Origin: Anaerobacillus alkaliphilus
GTDB lineage: Bacteria > Bacillota > Bacilli > Bacillales > Anaerobacillaceae
Direction of reading: 5' to 3'
DNA length: 49,101 nt
Assembly (NCBI RefSeq): GCF_004116265.1
Contig: NZ_QOUX01000034.1
Location: 1-49,101, forward strand
Part shown: positions 20,368 through 29,545 of the stretch, in pieces
Numbering within the stretch: position 1 is the first letter of the stretch
Layout: the number at the start of each line of letters is the position of its first letter
Translations under genes and position numbers: made by a program
Notes under the pieces: generated by a model
Database searches by the model: none
Seen by the model: the letters and a program-made list of their open reading frames with translations, nothing else
What the model was told of the DNA's origin: nothing

Positions 20368-21387
20368 ATGAGTAATGTAACATTAGAAACTAGCAAAAGT
20401 ACCTCAATAGATACGAAGTCAGATATATTACTAGAAGTAAAGGGATTAAAGAAGTATTTCCCAATCAAGTCAGGAATTCTTCAGAAAACTGTTGGACATG
20501 TCAAAGCTGTTGATGATGTAAGTTTCTTCATTAAGAAGGGAGAAACGTTTGGACTTGTAGGAGAGTCTGGATGTGGAAAATCAACAACGGGGAGAACGAT
20601 CATTCGTTTGTATGAGCCAACAGAAGGAGAGATCCTCTTTGATGGTCAAGATATTTCTGGTTTAAAAGAAAGTCAACTAAAGCCTTATCGTAAAGATATC
20701 CAAATGGTATTCCAGGATCCTTATTCTTCATTAAATCCAAGAAAAACTGTTGGAACGATCTTAGAAGAGCCTTTCCGGGTTCATAATCTATATACGAAAG
20801 CTGAAAGAAAAGATAGAGTTGAACATTTATTAGACCGTGTTGGCTTAAACCCAACACTACGTGACAGGTATCCGCATGAATTTTCAGGTGGACAACGCCA
20901 GCGTATTGGAATTGCCCGCGCGCTAACATTGAATCCGAAACTAATTATCGGTGATGAGCCAGTCTCAGCACTGGATGTATCGATCCAGTCACAAGTATTA
21001 AACATTATGGATGACCTGCAAAAAGAATTTGGATTAACGTACCTTTTCATTGCCCATGACTTAGCGGTTGTAAAGCATATTTCTGATCGTATTGGGGTAA
21101 TGTACTTAGGGAGAATGATGGAAGTAACGGATAAAAAGACGTTATATAGTAATCCGCTTCACCCATATACGCAAGCGCTCCTTTCAGCGATACCAAAATC
21201 GCATCCTAGCGAGGTTAAGCGCGAACGTATTATCTTAAAAGGTGACGTTCCAAGTCCATCAAATCCACCTAAGGGCTGTGTATTTCATACACGCTGTCCG
21301 CAGGCAATGGATCATTGTAAAGAAGCTGTACCTATGTTAAAAGAGTTAGAGCCTGGTCACTTTGTTGCTTGCCATCTATACAATTAG
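20368..21387 (+). CDS. appF: oligopeptide ABC transporter ATPase AppF-like (app-2)
   Basis: 339 residues. [26 protein letters not shown] and the C-terminal [14 protein letters not shown] are all present. The N-terminal 18 residues (SNVTLETSKSTSIDTKS) are unlike those of AppF-1. It starts two bases after appD-2. From about residue 100 onward it is almost identical to AppF-3. Confidence 0.9.
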   Translation: MSNVTLETSKSTSIDTKSDILLEVKGLKKYFPIKSGILQKTVGHVKAVDDVSFFIKKGETFGLVGESGCGKSTTGRTIIRLYEPTEGEILFDGQDISGLKESQLKPYRKDIQMVFQDPYSSLNPRKTVGTILEEPFRVHNLYTKAERKDRVEHLLDRVGLNPTLRDRYPHEFSGGQRQRIGIARALTLNPKLIIGDEPVSALDVSIQSQVLNIMDDLQKEFGLTYLFIAHDLAVVKHISDRIGVMYLGRMMEVTDKKTLYSNPLHPYTQALLSAIPKSHPSEVKRERIILKGDVPSPSNPPKGCVFHTRCPQAMDHCKEAVPMLKELEPGHFVACHLYN

Positions 21388-21455
21388 TTTATTGGTAAGA
21401 AGAAAGAAATCGACTCTATACTAAATTATAAAAAAATCCTAAGGGGGAAATACAA

Positions 21456-23123
21456 ATGAAAATGAAGAAGTCATTATTAACACTTCTAAGCATGATTTTA
21501 ATGTTATCTTTGTTTTTAGTAGCTTGTGGCGGCGGTAATGACACAACTACTGAAACTGGAGACTCAGCAGCTCCAACTGAAACAACAGACACTACTGAAG
21601 AAGCTCCAACTGGAGAGCCAGTACAAGGTGGAAGCATTGTATTAGGTGCTTCTGGTGAGCCTGTAATGTTTAACGATTACTATAACCAAGACTCAGCTAG
21701 TGCTGATGTTACTGATTTAGTATTCGCTGGTTTAATGCGTTCTAACGAAAATCTTGAAATGGTACCTGCTATCGCTGTAGATTTCCCAGAGATCTCTGAA
21801 GATGGTCTAGTTTGGACTTATAAACTACGTGAAGGTGTTCTGTTCCATGACGGTACTGAATTAACTGCTGATGACGTAGTATTCTCATTCAATATTCCTA
21901 TCCACCCAGACTATACTGGTCCTCGTGGAAGCACGTTTGCTCAACTTGAAAAAGTTGAAGCTTTAGACAAGTACACTGTACAATTCACTTTATCTGAGCC
22001 AGATGCACAATGGGCAATCACTGCTGGGTACTCAATCTTACCTAAGCATTTATTGGAAGATGTTGCTATCGCTGATTTAGAAGATTACAGATCGTTTAAT
22101 ATTGAAAATCCAATTGGTGCTGGTCCATTCAAATTTGTTAGCTGGACTCCAGGACAAAACTTAGTAGTAGAAGCTTTTGATGAGTATTTTGAAGGTCGTC
22201 CGTACCTTGACAAAATCACTTGGCGTTTTGCTGCTGATGCTAACGCATTAGTACTTTTACTTCAAACTGGTGATGTAGACCACATCGTTGCGCCTGCTTC
22301 TGAGCTTGCAACAATTGAAACGTTTAACCATGTAAAACTTTCTTCAACTTTAGCTTTACGTTATGACTATATTGGGTGGAACTTACAAAACCCATTATTC
22401 CAAGATACAAAAGTTCGTCAAGCTTTAACACATGCAATTGATCGTGAAGAAATTACTGAAACAATTTTAGAAGGACGTGCACAAGTAGCACATGCTCCTG
22501 TATCTCCACTTAGCTGGGCATACAATGACAATGTTCCTAAATTTGAATTCAACCCTGAAAAAGCAAAAGAATTATTAGCTGAAGCTGGCTGGGAGCCAGG
22601 TGCAGACGGAATTCTTCAAAAAGATGGACAAAAATTCTCATTTACAATTCTTTCAAACGATGGAAACACAACTCGTCGTGATATCGGTATTATCGTTCAA
22701 CAATACCTAGGACAAATTGGTATTGAAGTGAAACCAGAACAAATGGAGTGGGGCGCATTCTTAGACAAAATCAACCCTCCAAACTATGATTTCGATGCTG
22801 TAGTATTAGCTTGGGGCTTAGCTCTTGATCCAGATCCAACTGCAATCTGGCACTCAAAAGAAATCGCTCAAGGTTTAAACAACATTAGCTTCTCAAATGC
22901 AGAAGTAGATGCAATTTCTGATGCAAACAGAAAGATCCTTGATCAAACTGAGCGTGCTAAGGAACTTGCGAAAGTATGGGAAATCCTAGCTGAAGAGCAA
23001 CCATACACGTACCTATACTATCCACAACAACATCTTGCAATGAACAACAAAATTCAAGGATTTACTCACCATCCTCGTGTAACATTCTACCGTGTTAACG
23101 AATGGTGGATTGACAACAACTAA
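21456..23123 (+). CDS. appA: oligopeptide-binding lipoprotein AppA-like (app-2)
   Basis: 555 residues with lipobox LVAC (Cys24), a Thr/Glu-rich spacer and the SBP family 5 fold. It is the most divergent of the four copies in the 140-220 region (FSFNIPIHPDYTGPRGSTF, DAQWAITAGYSILPKH), a lobe that helps select substrate, so its peptide range may differ. The ATG at 21456 is eight bases from GGGGG and is preferred to the in-frame ATG six bases later. Confidence 0.9.
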   Translation: MKMKKSLLTLLSMILMLSLFLVACGGGNDTTTETGDSAAPTETTDTTEEAPTGEPVQGGSIVLGASGEPVMFNDYYNQDSASADVTDLVFAGLMRSNENLEMVPAIAVDFPEISEDGLVWTYKLREGVLFHDGTELTADDVVFSFNIPIHPDYTGPRGSTFAQLEKVEALDKYTVQFTLSEPDAQWAITAGYSILPKHLLEDVAIADLEDYRSFNIENPIGAGPFKFVSWTPGQNLVVEAFDEYFEGRPYLDKITWRFAADANALVLLLQTGDVDHIVAPASELATIETFNHVKLSSTLALRYDYIGWNLQNPLFQDTKVRQALTHAIDREEITETILEGRAQVAHAPVSPLSWAYNDNVPKFEFNPEKAKELLAEAGWEPGADGILQKDGQKFSFTILSNDGNTTRRDIGIIVQQYLGQIGIEVKPEQMEWGAFLDKINPPNYDFDAVVLAWGLALDPDPTAIWHSKEIAQGLNNISFSNAEVDAISDANRKILDQTERAKELAKVWEILAEEQPYTYLYYPQQHLAMNNKIQGFTHHPRVTFYRVNEWWIDNN

Positions 23124-23144
23124 TTGTCAAAGAGTTAAGGATAA

Positions 23145-23164
23145 GAGGGGACGTTTGTCCCCTC
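23145..23164 (+). repeat. hairpin after appA-2
   Basis: GAGGGGAC and GTCCCCTC pair around GTTT, 21 bases after the stop. Same placement as in the other app units. Confidence 0.7.
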
Positions 23165-23170
23165 ATTCCT

Positions 23171-23225
23171 TATACTTTTTAAAGGCTATAACCTTAGTGT
23201 TTGGTTATGGATTTTATAAAGTATA
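23171..23225 (+). repeat. second large hairpin before appB-2
   Basis: A 23-bp imperfect stem: TATACTTTTTAAAGGCTATA pairs with TATGGATTTTATAAAGTATA, and the inner ATAACC pairs with GGTTAT, around TTAGTGTTT. It lies directly behind the GGGGAC hairpin. Confidence 0.55.
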
Positions 23226-23249
23226 AGAAAAACGAAGGCGCTCGCTTTT

Positions 23250-23279
23250 AAACTTGGCGACAAGCCAAGTTTTTCTTTT
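23250..23279 (+). terminator. intra-operon terminator-like hairpin before appB-2
   Basis: AACTTGGC pairs with GCCAAGTT around GACAA and is followed by TTCTTTT, 27 bases before the appB-2 start. If active it would make appBC-2 expression lower than appDFA-2. Confidence 0.55.
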
Positions 23280-23305
23280 AAATAATTCGTAAGGGAGTAG
23301 AAAAA

Positions 23306-24253
23306 ATGACGACGTACTTAATTCGCCGACTAGTAATGATGATTCCTATTCTTTTTGGGATCTCAGTGATCTCCTTTGCCATTATGTATGCGGCACCAGG
23401 GAAACCAGCTGTAATGAACTTGGATCCGGACATCTCTGTGGAAGACCGTGAAAGACAAATGGAGAAGTTAGGTCTAAATGATCCACCACATGTGCAATAT
23501 CTTAATTGGATGGGGAATGTTGTAAAAGGAGATTTTGGAACTTCTTTTACAAAGAAACAACCTGTTAAAGACATGATTTTAGACAGACTACCAAACACGT
23601 TAATCTTAATGATCTTTTCTACTATTCTAGCAGTTATTATTTCAATTCCTTTTGGTGTACTTTCAGCTACAAAGCAATATTCAAAACTAGATTACGGTGT
23701 AACGATTACATCATTTTTAGGATTAGCGAGTCCTAACTTTTGGATAGGACTAATGTTAATTATGTTATTCTCGGTTCAACTTGGTTGGACGCCAGTTGGT
23801 GGTGTATCCACATTAGGGGCAGACTTTAGTATACTAGATCGTCTTCATCACTTGATTTTACCTGCAATAGTACTTGCAACTGCTGATATGGCTGGTTTAA
23901 CGCGATATACACGTTCGAGTATGTTAGAGGTTATCAATCAAGATTATATTCGTACTGCGAGAGCAAAAGGGTTTCGTGAACGTACGGTAATTTATAAGCA
24001 TGGCTTGCGTAATGGACTAATCCCTATTATTACAATATTTGGTTTAATGCTTCCTGGTTTTATTGGTGGTTCTGTTATCGTTGAATCGTTATTTAGTTGG
24101 CCTGGAATTGGAAAGTTATTTATTGATGCAACATTTGAAAGGGACTATCCTGTTATTATGGCGATCACAATGTTTGGTGCTGTACTGACAGTCCTTGGGA
24201 ACTTAATTGCAGATATTCTTTATGCAGTTCTAGATCCAAGGATCGAGTACTAG
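23306..24253 (+). CDS. appB: oligopeptide ABC permease AppB-like (app-2)
   Basis: 315 residues, colinear with AppB-1 and differing at a handful of positions (PDISVEDRERQ, VVKGDFGTS, LASPNFWIG). AAPGKPA loop, six-helix pattern, coupling segment ARAKGFRERTVIYKHGLRN and end DPRIEY are intact. Ribosome site AAGGGAG. 13 bases before appC-2. Confidence 0.92.
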   Translation: MTTYLIRRLVMMIPILFGISVISFAIMYAAPGKPAVMNLDPDISVEDRERQMEKLGLNDPPHVQYLNWMGNVVKGDFGTSFTKKQPVKDMILDRLPNTLILMIFSTILAVIISIPFGVLSATKQYSKLDYGVTITSFLGLASPNFWIGLMLIMLFSVQLGWTPVGGVSTLGADFSILDRLHHLILPAIVLATADMAGLTRYTRSSMLEVINQDYIRTARAKGFRERTVIYKHGLRNGLIPIITIFGLMLPGFIGGSVIVESLFSWPGIGKLFIDATFERDYPVIMAITMFGAVLTVLGNLIADILYAVLDPRIEY

Positions 24254-24266
24254 GAGGTGCGCTATT

Positions 24267-25181
24267 ATGGCTAAACCAGAATTACAACCACTAAATGAGA
24301 AGAAGCGTATTGAACAAACGTTTGGTGAAAGACGCTCACTTCTATCTATTATTATTTCGAAATTCTTACAAAATAAACTAGCTGTTTTTGGATTAATAAT
24401 GCTAGCTATTATCGTTGGAAGTGCATTATTAGCACCGTGGATTGCACCACATGATCCTGATTTTCAGAATTTGAGAAATCGATTGGCACAACCGAGTGCA
24501 GAGTTCTTATTAGGAACAGATCACTTAGGGAGAGATATTTTTAGCCGTCTATTATTTGGTGGTAGAGTATCATTGTTCGTAGGATTTGTTTCGATGGTTG
24601 GAGCTGTGACAATTGGAACAACAGTTGGGGCAGTTGCTGGGTACTTTGGTGGATTAGTTGATGCGTTCTTAATGCGTTTAGTTGATATTATCATCTCTTT
24701 CCCTAATATCTTCTTATTAATTACGCTAGTCGCAGTTCTTGAACCAAGTATCGATAAACTAATTATTGTCTTTGCATTACTTAGTTGGACTGGAACAGCA
24801 CGTTTAGTACGTGGAGAGTTCTTAACTTTAAAGAAACGTGAGTTTGTACTGGCCGCTAGAACAATTGGCATGTCGAACACAAGAATTATCTTTGGACAGA
24901 TCTTACCGAGTGCGTTTGGTCCTGTTATCGTAGCAGCAACACTTGCAGTTGGTAGTTTTATCCTAGCAGAGTCTGCTCTAAGTTTCTTAGGTTTAGGAGT
25001 TCAGCCTCCTACTTCAACTTGGGGTAACATGCTTACGTATTCCCAAAGTGTTACTATTTTTAGAACTGCATGGTGGTACCCAACGTTCCCTGGTGTAATG
25101 ATTTTACTTACAGTATTATCATTCAACTTTGTTGGTGATGGGTTACGTGATGCGTTAGATCCGCGTGTTACTGAAAAATAA
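24267..25181 (+). CDS. appC: oligopeptide ABC permease AppC-like (app-2)
   Basis: 304 residues with the LLGTDHLGRDIFSR motif, the ARTIGMSNTRIIFGQ coupling segment and the FVGDGLRDALDPRV end. The protein is identical to AppC-1 over most of its length after residue 60. The 3' 360 bases are also nearly identical at silent sites, while the 5' half is not. Start preceded by AGGAGGTG. Followed by a perfect terminator. Confidence 0.92.
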   Translation: MAKPELQPLNEKKRIEQTFGERRSLLSIIISKFLQNKLAVFGLIMLAIIVGSALLAPWIAPHDPDFQNLRNRLAQPSAEFLLGTDHLGRDIFSRLLFGGRVSLFVGFVSMVGAVTIGTTVGAVAGYFGGLVDAFLMRLVDIIISFPNIFLLITLVAVLEPSIDKLIIVFALLSWTGTARLVRGEFLTLKKREFVLAARTIGMSNTRIIFGQILPSAFGPVIVAATLAVGSFILAESALSFLGLGVQPPTSTWGNMLTYSQSVTIFRTAWWYPTFPGVMILLTVLSFNFVGDGLRDALDPRVTEK

Positions 25182-25187
25182 ATAATA

Positions 25188-25226
25188 GAAAAAAGCTTAC
25201 TGAATGAATTCAGTAAGCTTTTTTCT
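25188..25226 (+). terminator. app-2 terminator
   Basis: AAAAAAGCTTACTGAAT pairs with ATTCAGTAAGCTTTTTT around a very short loop. The A/T flanks make it active in both directions. Confidence 0.93.
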
Positions 25227-25617
25227 TGTTTATATATTTGTCAATTAAGGACTTATAAATATTTGTTTTATTAATATAATATATTTCACTTTCGCACATC
25301 GTAACCAATTATTTCTGAAAACATATGACAAGTTTAATTAAAGTGTTGATGTATAAGGTTTTTAAGATGTGTGGTAAACATTACAAGATTAAATTCTGTC
25401 CAATCACTAGAGTTAGAGAGTATATCGTGTTAATATTATATTAGAAAAACGTTTTAATATGTTTAAATAATTTAAATTAGGAAAATATTTTAATTATTCG
25501 CGCTGATCTAAATTATCTTTATATAACATCTTGTAGAGTGATTACTTTTTGAATAGAAAGATAATCACTGACAATTTACAAAATTCACCGAAGTAAAAAA
25601 ATAGAAATAAATTAACA
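25227..25617. other. AT-rich interval upstream of app-3
   Basis: A 390-base non-coding stretch. The only structure I see is a loose dyad (GTGATTACT at about 25538 and AGATAATCAC at about 25559). No repeat element or RNA gene recognised. Confidence 0.4.
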
Positions 25618-25646
25618 TTGACAAATTTGTTACATTAATATAACAT
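25618..25646 (+). promoter_or_regulatory. app-3 promoter
   Basis: TTGACA (25618-25623), a 17-base spacer and TAACAT (25641-25646). Unlike the other three app promoters it lacks the ATTCAG (CodY-like) sequence over the -10, so app-3 may be regulated differently. The leader is about 130 bases and includes a possible second -10 (TATAAT, 25717-25722). Confidence 0.65.
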
Positions 25647-25783
25647 TTTAAACGTTACTCTTTATAGTTTTACAATTTGTCGACAGTTTATAAAATTTGT
25701 ATTCAGAGTTTCTTGATATAATGATTAATTTATAATTTAATAGATTAGCAGTTTGTAAATTTTATAAGGTGGTGAAGCATAAG

Positions 25784-26764
25784 ATGTCTACTTTATTAGA
25801 AGTAAAAAATTTAAAGACCCATTTTTTCGCTAAGAATAAAGTTTTACCTGTTGTAGATGGTGTAGACTTCGAAGTGAAAAAAGGTGAGACATTAGCTATC
25901 GTTGGTGAATCAGGTTCAGGTAAGAGTATCACATCTCTTTCTATTATGGGTCTTGTGCCAAAACCAGGTGGAAAAACAGTAGCTGGTGAAATCAATTTTG
26001 ACGGAACGAATTTACTTTCATTAAGTGAAAATGAAATGTTCAAAGTCCGCGGTAATGAAATAGCAATGATCTTCCAAGAGCCAATGTCTTCACTAAACCC
26101 AGTATTAACAATTGGGGAACAGATTACAGAAGTTCTTATTTACCATAAAAAGTTAAGTAAAAAAGAAGCTAGACTAAAAGCCGTTGAATTGTTAAAGATC
26201 GTTGGTTTTGCTCGTGCTGAAGAAATCCTTGATGATTATCCACATCGTTTATCTGGTGGGATGAGACAACGTGTCATGATTGCGATGGCGATGAGTTGTG
26301 ATCCGAAATTACTAATTGCTGATGAACCAACAACAGCATTAGATGTAACTGTTCAGGCACAAATCTTAGAATTAATGAAAGAGCTTTCAGAGAAGTTTAA
26401 TTCTTCAATTATTCTAATTACGCATGACTTAGGGGTAGTAGCTGAATTAGCTGATCGTGTAATTGTAATGTACGCAGGACAAGTAGTCGAAGAGTCAGGA
26501 ATTGTTGAGATGTTTGACAATCCACTACATCCATATACAAAAGGCCTGTTAAGTTCAGTTCCTAAAATTGATGAAGAGCAAGAACGTTTATCTTCAATCG
26601 GAGGAAATGTTCCTTCTCCAGACAATTTTCCAAAAGGATGTCGTTTCGCAACACGTTGTCCGCATGTTATGGATATCTGTATAGAGCAACAACCAGATTT
26701 GAAAGAAATTGAGCCAGGGCGTAAGTCTCGTTGTTTCTTGCATGAGGAAGGAGGTAATAAATAA
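25784..26764 (+). CDS. appD: oligopeptide ABC transporter ATPase AppD-like (app-3)
   Basis: 326 residues from the ATG at 25784. The frame is open to a GTG 15 bases upstream, but that lies within the ribosome site AAGGTGGTG, and the [10 protein letters not shown] start matches the paralogues. Walker [18 protein letters not shown] and the four C-terminal cysteines are conserved. The tail differs ([21 protein letters not shown]) and ends NK. Its stop overlaps the appF-3 start by one base (TAATG). Confidence 0.9.
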   Translation: MSTLLEVKNLKTHFFAKNKVLPVVDGVDFEVKKGETLAIVGESGSGKSITSLSIMGLVPKPGGKTVAGEINFDGTNLLSLSENEMFKVRGNEIAMIFQEPMSSLNPVLTIGEQITEVLIYHKKLSKKEARLKAVELLKIVGFARAEEILDDYPHRLSGGMRQRVMIAMAMSCDPKLLIADEPTTALDVTVQAQILELMKELSEKFNSSIILITHDLGVVAELADRVIVMYAGQVVEESGIVEMFDNPLHPYTKGLLSSVPKIDEEQERLSSIGGNVPSPDNFPKGCRFATRCPHVMDICIEQQPDLKEIEPGRKSRCFLHEEGGNK

Positions 26765-27762
26765 TGTCTACCTTAAAAAATCATACAGACAAGAGTGATA
26801 TTTTACTTGAAGTAAATGGATTGAAAAAATATTTTCCAATTAAAGCGGGAATTCTTCAAAAAACTGTTGGAAATGTAAAAGCTGTCGACGATGTAAGTTT
26901 CTTTATTAAAAAAGGTGAAACTTTCGGATTAGTAGGTGAGTCTGGCTGTGGTAAATCAACAACGGGTAGAACAATTATTCGTTTGTATGAACCTACAGAG
27001 GGAGAGATACTTTTCGAAGGCCAAGATTTATCTAAGCTAAAAGAAAAGGAATTAAAGCCATATCGTAAAGATATACAAATGGTATTCCAAGATCCGTATT
27101 CTTCACTAAACCCTAGAAAAACAGTTGGGACTATTCTTGAAGAGCCTTTCCGTGTTCACAATCTTTATTCAAAGGCTGAACGTAAAGAGAGAGTTGAGCA
27201 TCTTTTAGATCGAGTTGGTTTAAATCCAACATTAAGAGATCGCTACCCACATGAGTTCTCAGGTGGACAGCGTCAAAGAATTGGTATTGCTCGTGCACTT
27301 ACGCTTAATCCAAAATTAATTATTGGAGATGAGCCAGTATCTGCATTAGACGTATCAATTCAGTCACAAGTTCTAAACATTATGGATGATTTACAAAAAG
27401 AATTTGGGTTAACATACCTATTTATTGCCCATGACCTTGCTGTAGTTAAGCATATCTCAGATCGTATCGGTGTTATGTATTTAGGAAGAATGATGGAAGT
27501 AACTGATAAGAAAACATTATACAGCAATCCGCTTCATCCTTATACACAAGCACTTTTATCTGCGATTCCGAAGTCACATCCAAGTGAAGTGAAGCGTGAA
27601 AGAATTATCTTAAAAGGTGATGTTCCGAGTCCTTCAAATCCACCTAAGGGGTGTGTATTCCATACACGTTGCCCGCAAGCGATGGATCACTGTAAAGAAG
27701 CTGTTCCGGTTCTGAAAGAACTTGAGCCTGGACATTTTGTAGCATGTCATTTATACAACTAA
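26764..27762 (+). CDS. appF: oligopeptide ABC transporter ATPase AppF-like (app-3)
   Basis: 332 residues. The N-terminal lead is shorter than in AppF-1 and AppF-2 ([17 protein letters not shown]). [26 protein letters not shown] and the cysteine-bearing C-terminus are intact. Translationally coupled to appD-3 by a one-base overlap, with GGAGG just upstream. Confidence 0.9.
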   Translation: MSTLKNHTDKSDILLEVNGLKKYFPIKAGILQKTVGNVKAVDDVSFFIKKGETFGLVGESGCGKSTTGRTIIRLYEPTEGEILFEGQDLSKLKEKELKPYRKDIQMVFQDPYSSLNPRKTVGTILEEPFRVHNLYSKAERKERVEHLLDRVGLNPTLRDRYPHEFSGGQRQRIGIARALTLNPKLIIGDEPVSALDVSIQSQVLNIMDDLQKEFGLTYLFIAHDLAVVKHISDRIGVMYLGRMMEVTDKKTLYSNPLHPYTQALLSAIPKSHPSEVKRERIILKGDVPSPSNPPKGCVFHTRCPQAMDHCKEAVPVLKELEPGHFVACHLYN

Positions 27763-27799
27763 TGATATAAATGTAGAAAAATTCTAGGAGGTAACACAA

Positions 27800-29440
27800 T
27801 TGCTTAAAAATAAGTCATATTTTACAATGTTAAGCCTACTATTAATGGTTTCACTATTCTTAGTAGCATGTGGTGGGAATAATGCTGCACCACAAACAGA
27901 AACAAATGAAAACACTGCTGATCAACCAACAGGTGAGCCACAATTTGGTGGAAACCTAATACTTGGTACATCAGGTGAGCCAGTAATTTTTAACGAATTA
28001 TACTCAACAGATACTGCAAGTGGAGATATCACTGACTTAGTTTTTGTTGGTTTAACAGGTACGAATGAAAACTTAGAAGTTATACCTGTAGTTGCTAAAG
28101 ATCTAGCTGAAATCTCTGAAGATGGATTAGAGTGGACATTCCACATGCACGAAGGTGTTTTATTCCATGATGGTGTTGAGGTTACTGCTGAAGACGTAGC
28201 ATTTACGTACAGCATTTTTAAACATGAAGACTATACTGGACCACGTGCTGGTAGCTTCACTGCTTTAGAAAAAGTAGAAGCTATTGATACGTATACAGTT
28301 AAATTTACTTTAAATGAAGCTGATGCTCGTTTTGGCACATTAACTGGTTACGGTATCTTACCAAAACATTTATTAGAGCATGTTCCAGTTGCTGATTTAG
28401 AGGAATATCGTGAGTTTAATATTGACAAGCCAATTGGTGCAGGTCCTTTTAAATTTGTTAGCTGGACTACTGGTCAAAACCTTGTATTAGAAGCAAACGA
28501 AGAGTACTTTGAAGGTCGTCCGTACCTTGATAATGTAACGTTCCGTTTCGCAAGTGATTCAAATGCGCTAGTATTATTACTTGAAACTGGAGATATCCAT
28601 CACATGATCGTTCCTACAACTGAGCTTGCAACAGTTGAATACTATGACCATGTAAACCTTCACTCAACATTAGCTTTACGATATGACTATATTGGTTGGA
28701 ATTTAGCTCGTCCTTTATTTGAAGATAAAAAAGTAAGACAAGCATTAACGCATGCAATTGACCGTCAAGAAATTGCTGAAACAATCATGGAAGGTAATGC
28801 TACAGTAGCACACGCACCAGTATCTCCATTAAGCTGGGCATACAATGATAATGTAGCTAAGTTTGATTATGATCCGGAGAAAGCTAAGCAACTATTAGCT
28901 GAAGCTGGTTGGGAGCCAGGATCAGATGGCATCCTTCAAAAAGATGGCGAAAGATTTTCTTTCACAATCCTTTCAAACAGTGGTAACGTTGTACGCCGTG
29001 ACATCGGAATTATCGCTCAACAATACCTTGCACAAGTTGGAATTGAAGTAAAAGCAGAACAAATGGAGTGGGGTGCATTTTTAGATAAGATTAACGCACC
29101 AAACTTTGATTTTGATGCAGTTGTTATGGCTTGGGGCTTAGCTCTTGATCCAGATCCAAGTGCAATCTGGCATTCTAAAGAGATTGAAAATGGTTTAAAC
29201 AGAAGTGCCTACAGAAACGACAGAGTTGACGAAATTGCTGACTTAAATACAAAAATTATTGACCAAACAGAACGTGCAGCATTACTTGCTGAAGCTTGGG
29301 AAATCTTAGCTGAAGAGCAACCATACACGTACCTGTTCTATCCACAACAATTCGTCGCTTTATCAAAACAAGTACAAGGATTTACACATCACCCACGTAT
29401 TGACATGTACAAAGTTAACGAATGGTGGTTAAATCAATAG
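27800..29440 (+). CDS. appA: oligopeptide-binding lipoprotein AppA-like (app-3)
   Basis: 546 residues, the shortest of the four copies because the Thr/Glu spacer after the lipobox (LVAC, Cys24) is reduced. SBP family 5 core intact (FGGNLILGTSGEP, LPKHLLEHVP, KPIGAGPFKF, HHPRIDMYKVNEWW). TTG start after TAGGAGGTAA. Closest by eye to the orphan AppA. Confidence 0.9.
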   Translation: MLKNKSYFTMLSLLLMVSLFLVACGGNNAAPQTETNENTADQPTGEPQFGGNLILGTSGEPVIFNELYSTDTASGDITDLVFVGLTGTNENLEVIPVVAKDLAEISEDGLEWTFHMHEGVLFHDGVEVTAEDVAFTYSIFKHEDYTGPRAGSFTALEKVEAIDTYTVKFTLNEADARFGTLTGYGILPKHLLEHVPVADLEEYREFNIDKPIGAGPFKFVSWTTGQNLVLEANEEYFEGRPYLDNVTFRFASDSNALVLLLETGDIHHMIVPTTELATVEYYDHVNLHSTLALRYDYIGWNLARPLFEDKKVRQALTHAIDRQEIAETIMEGNATVAHAPVSPLSWAYNDNVAKFDYDPEKAKQLLAEAGWEPGSDGILQKDGERFSFTILSNSGNVVRRDIGIIAQQYLAQVGIEVKAEQMEWGAFLDKINAPNFDFDAVVMAWGLALDPDPSAIWHSKEIENGLNRSAYRNDRVDEIADLNTKIIDQTERAALLAEAWEILAEEQPYTYLFYPQQFVALSKQVQGFTHHPRIDMYKVNEWWLNQ

Positions 29441-29487
29441 TAGGTATTCAATACTGCTATTAACAATCGCAAAAAAGTATAAGTAGT

Positions 29488-29505
29488 AGGGGAAGTAATT
29501 CCCCT
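29488..29505 (+). repeat. hairpin after appA-3
   Basis: AGGGGAA and TTCCCCT pair around GTAA, 47 bases after the stop, flanked by ATAAG/CTTAT that extend the pairing. The base pairs differ from the GGGGACA of the other copies but the shape and place are kept. Confidence 0.65.
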
Positions 29506-29545
29506 CTTCTTATATAAAAATACTCATTAGTAAAGGAGTTTAAAG

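Noticed and set aside
24521-24880. Long antisense open frame in appC-2, also seen in appC-1 at 16083-16322
   Set aside because: It is a codon-usage shadow of the conserved appC reading frame. The antisense frame is shortened in appC-1 and I saw no ribosome site for it.
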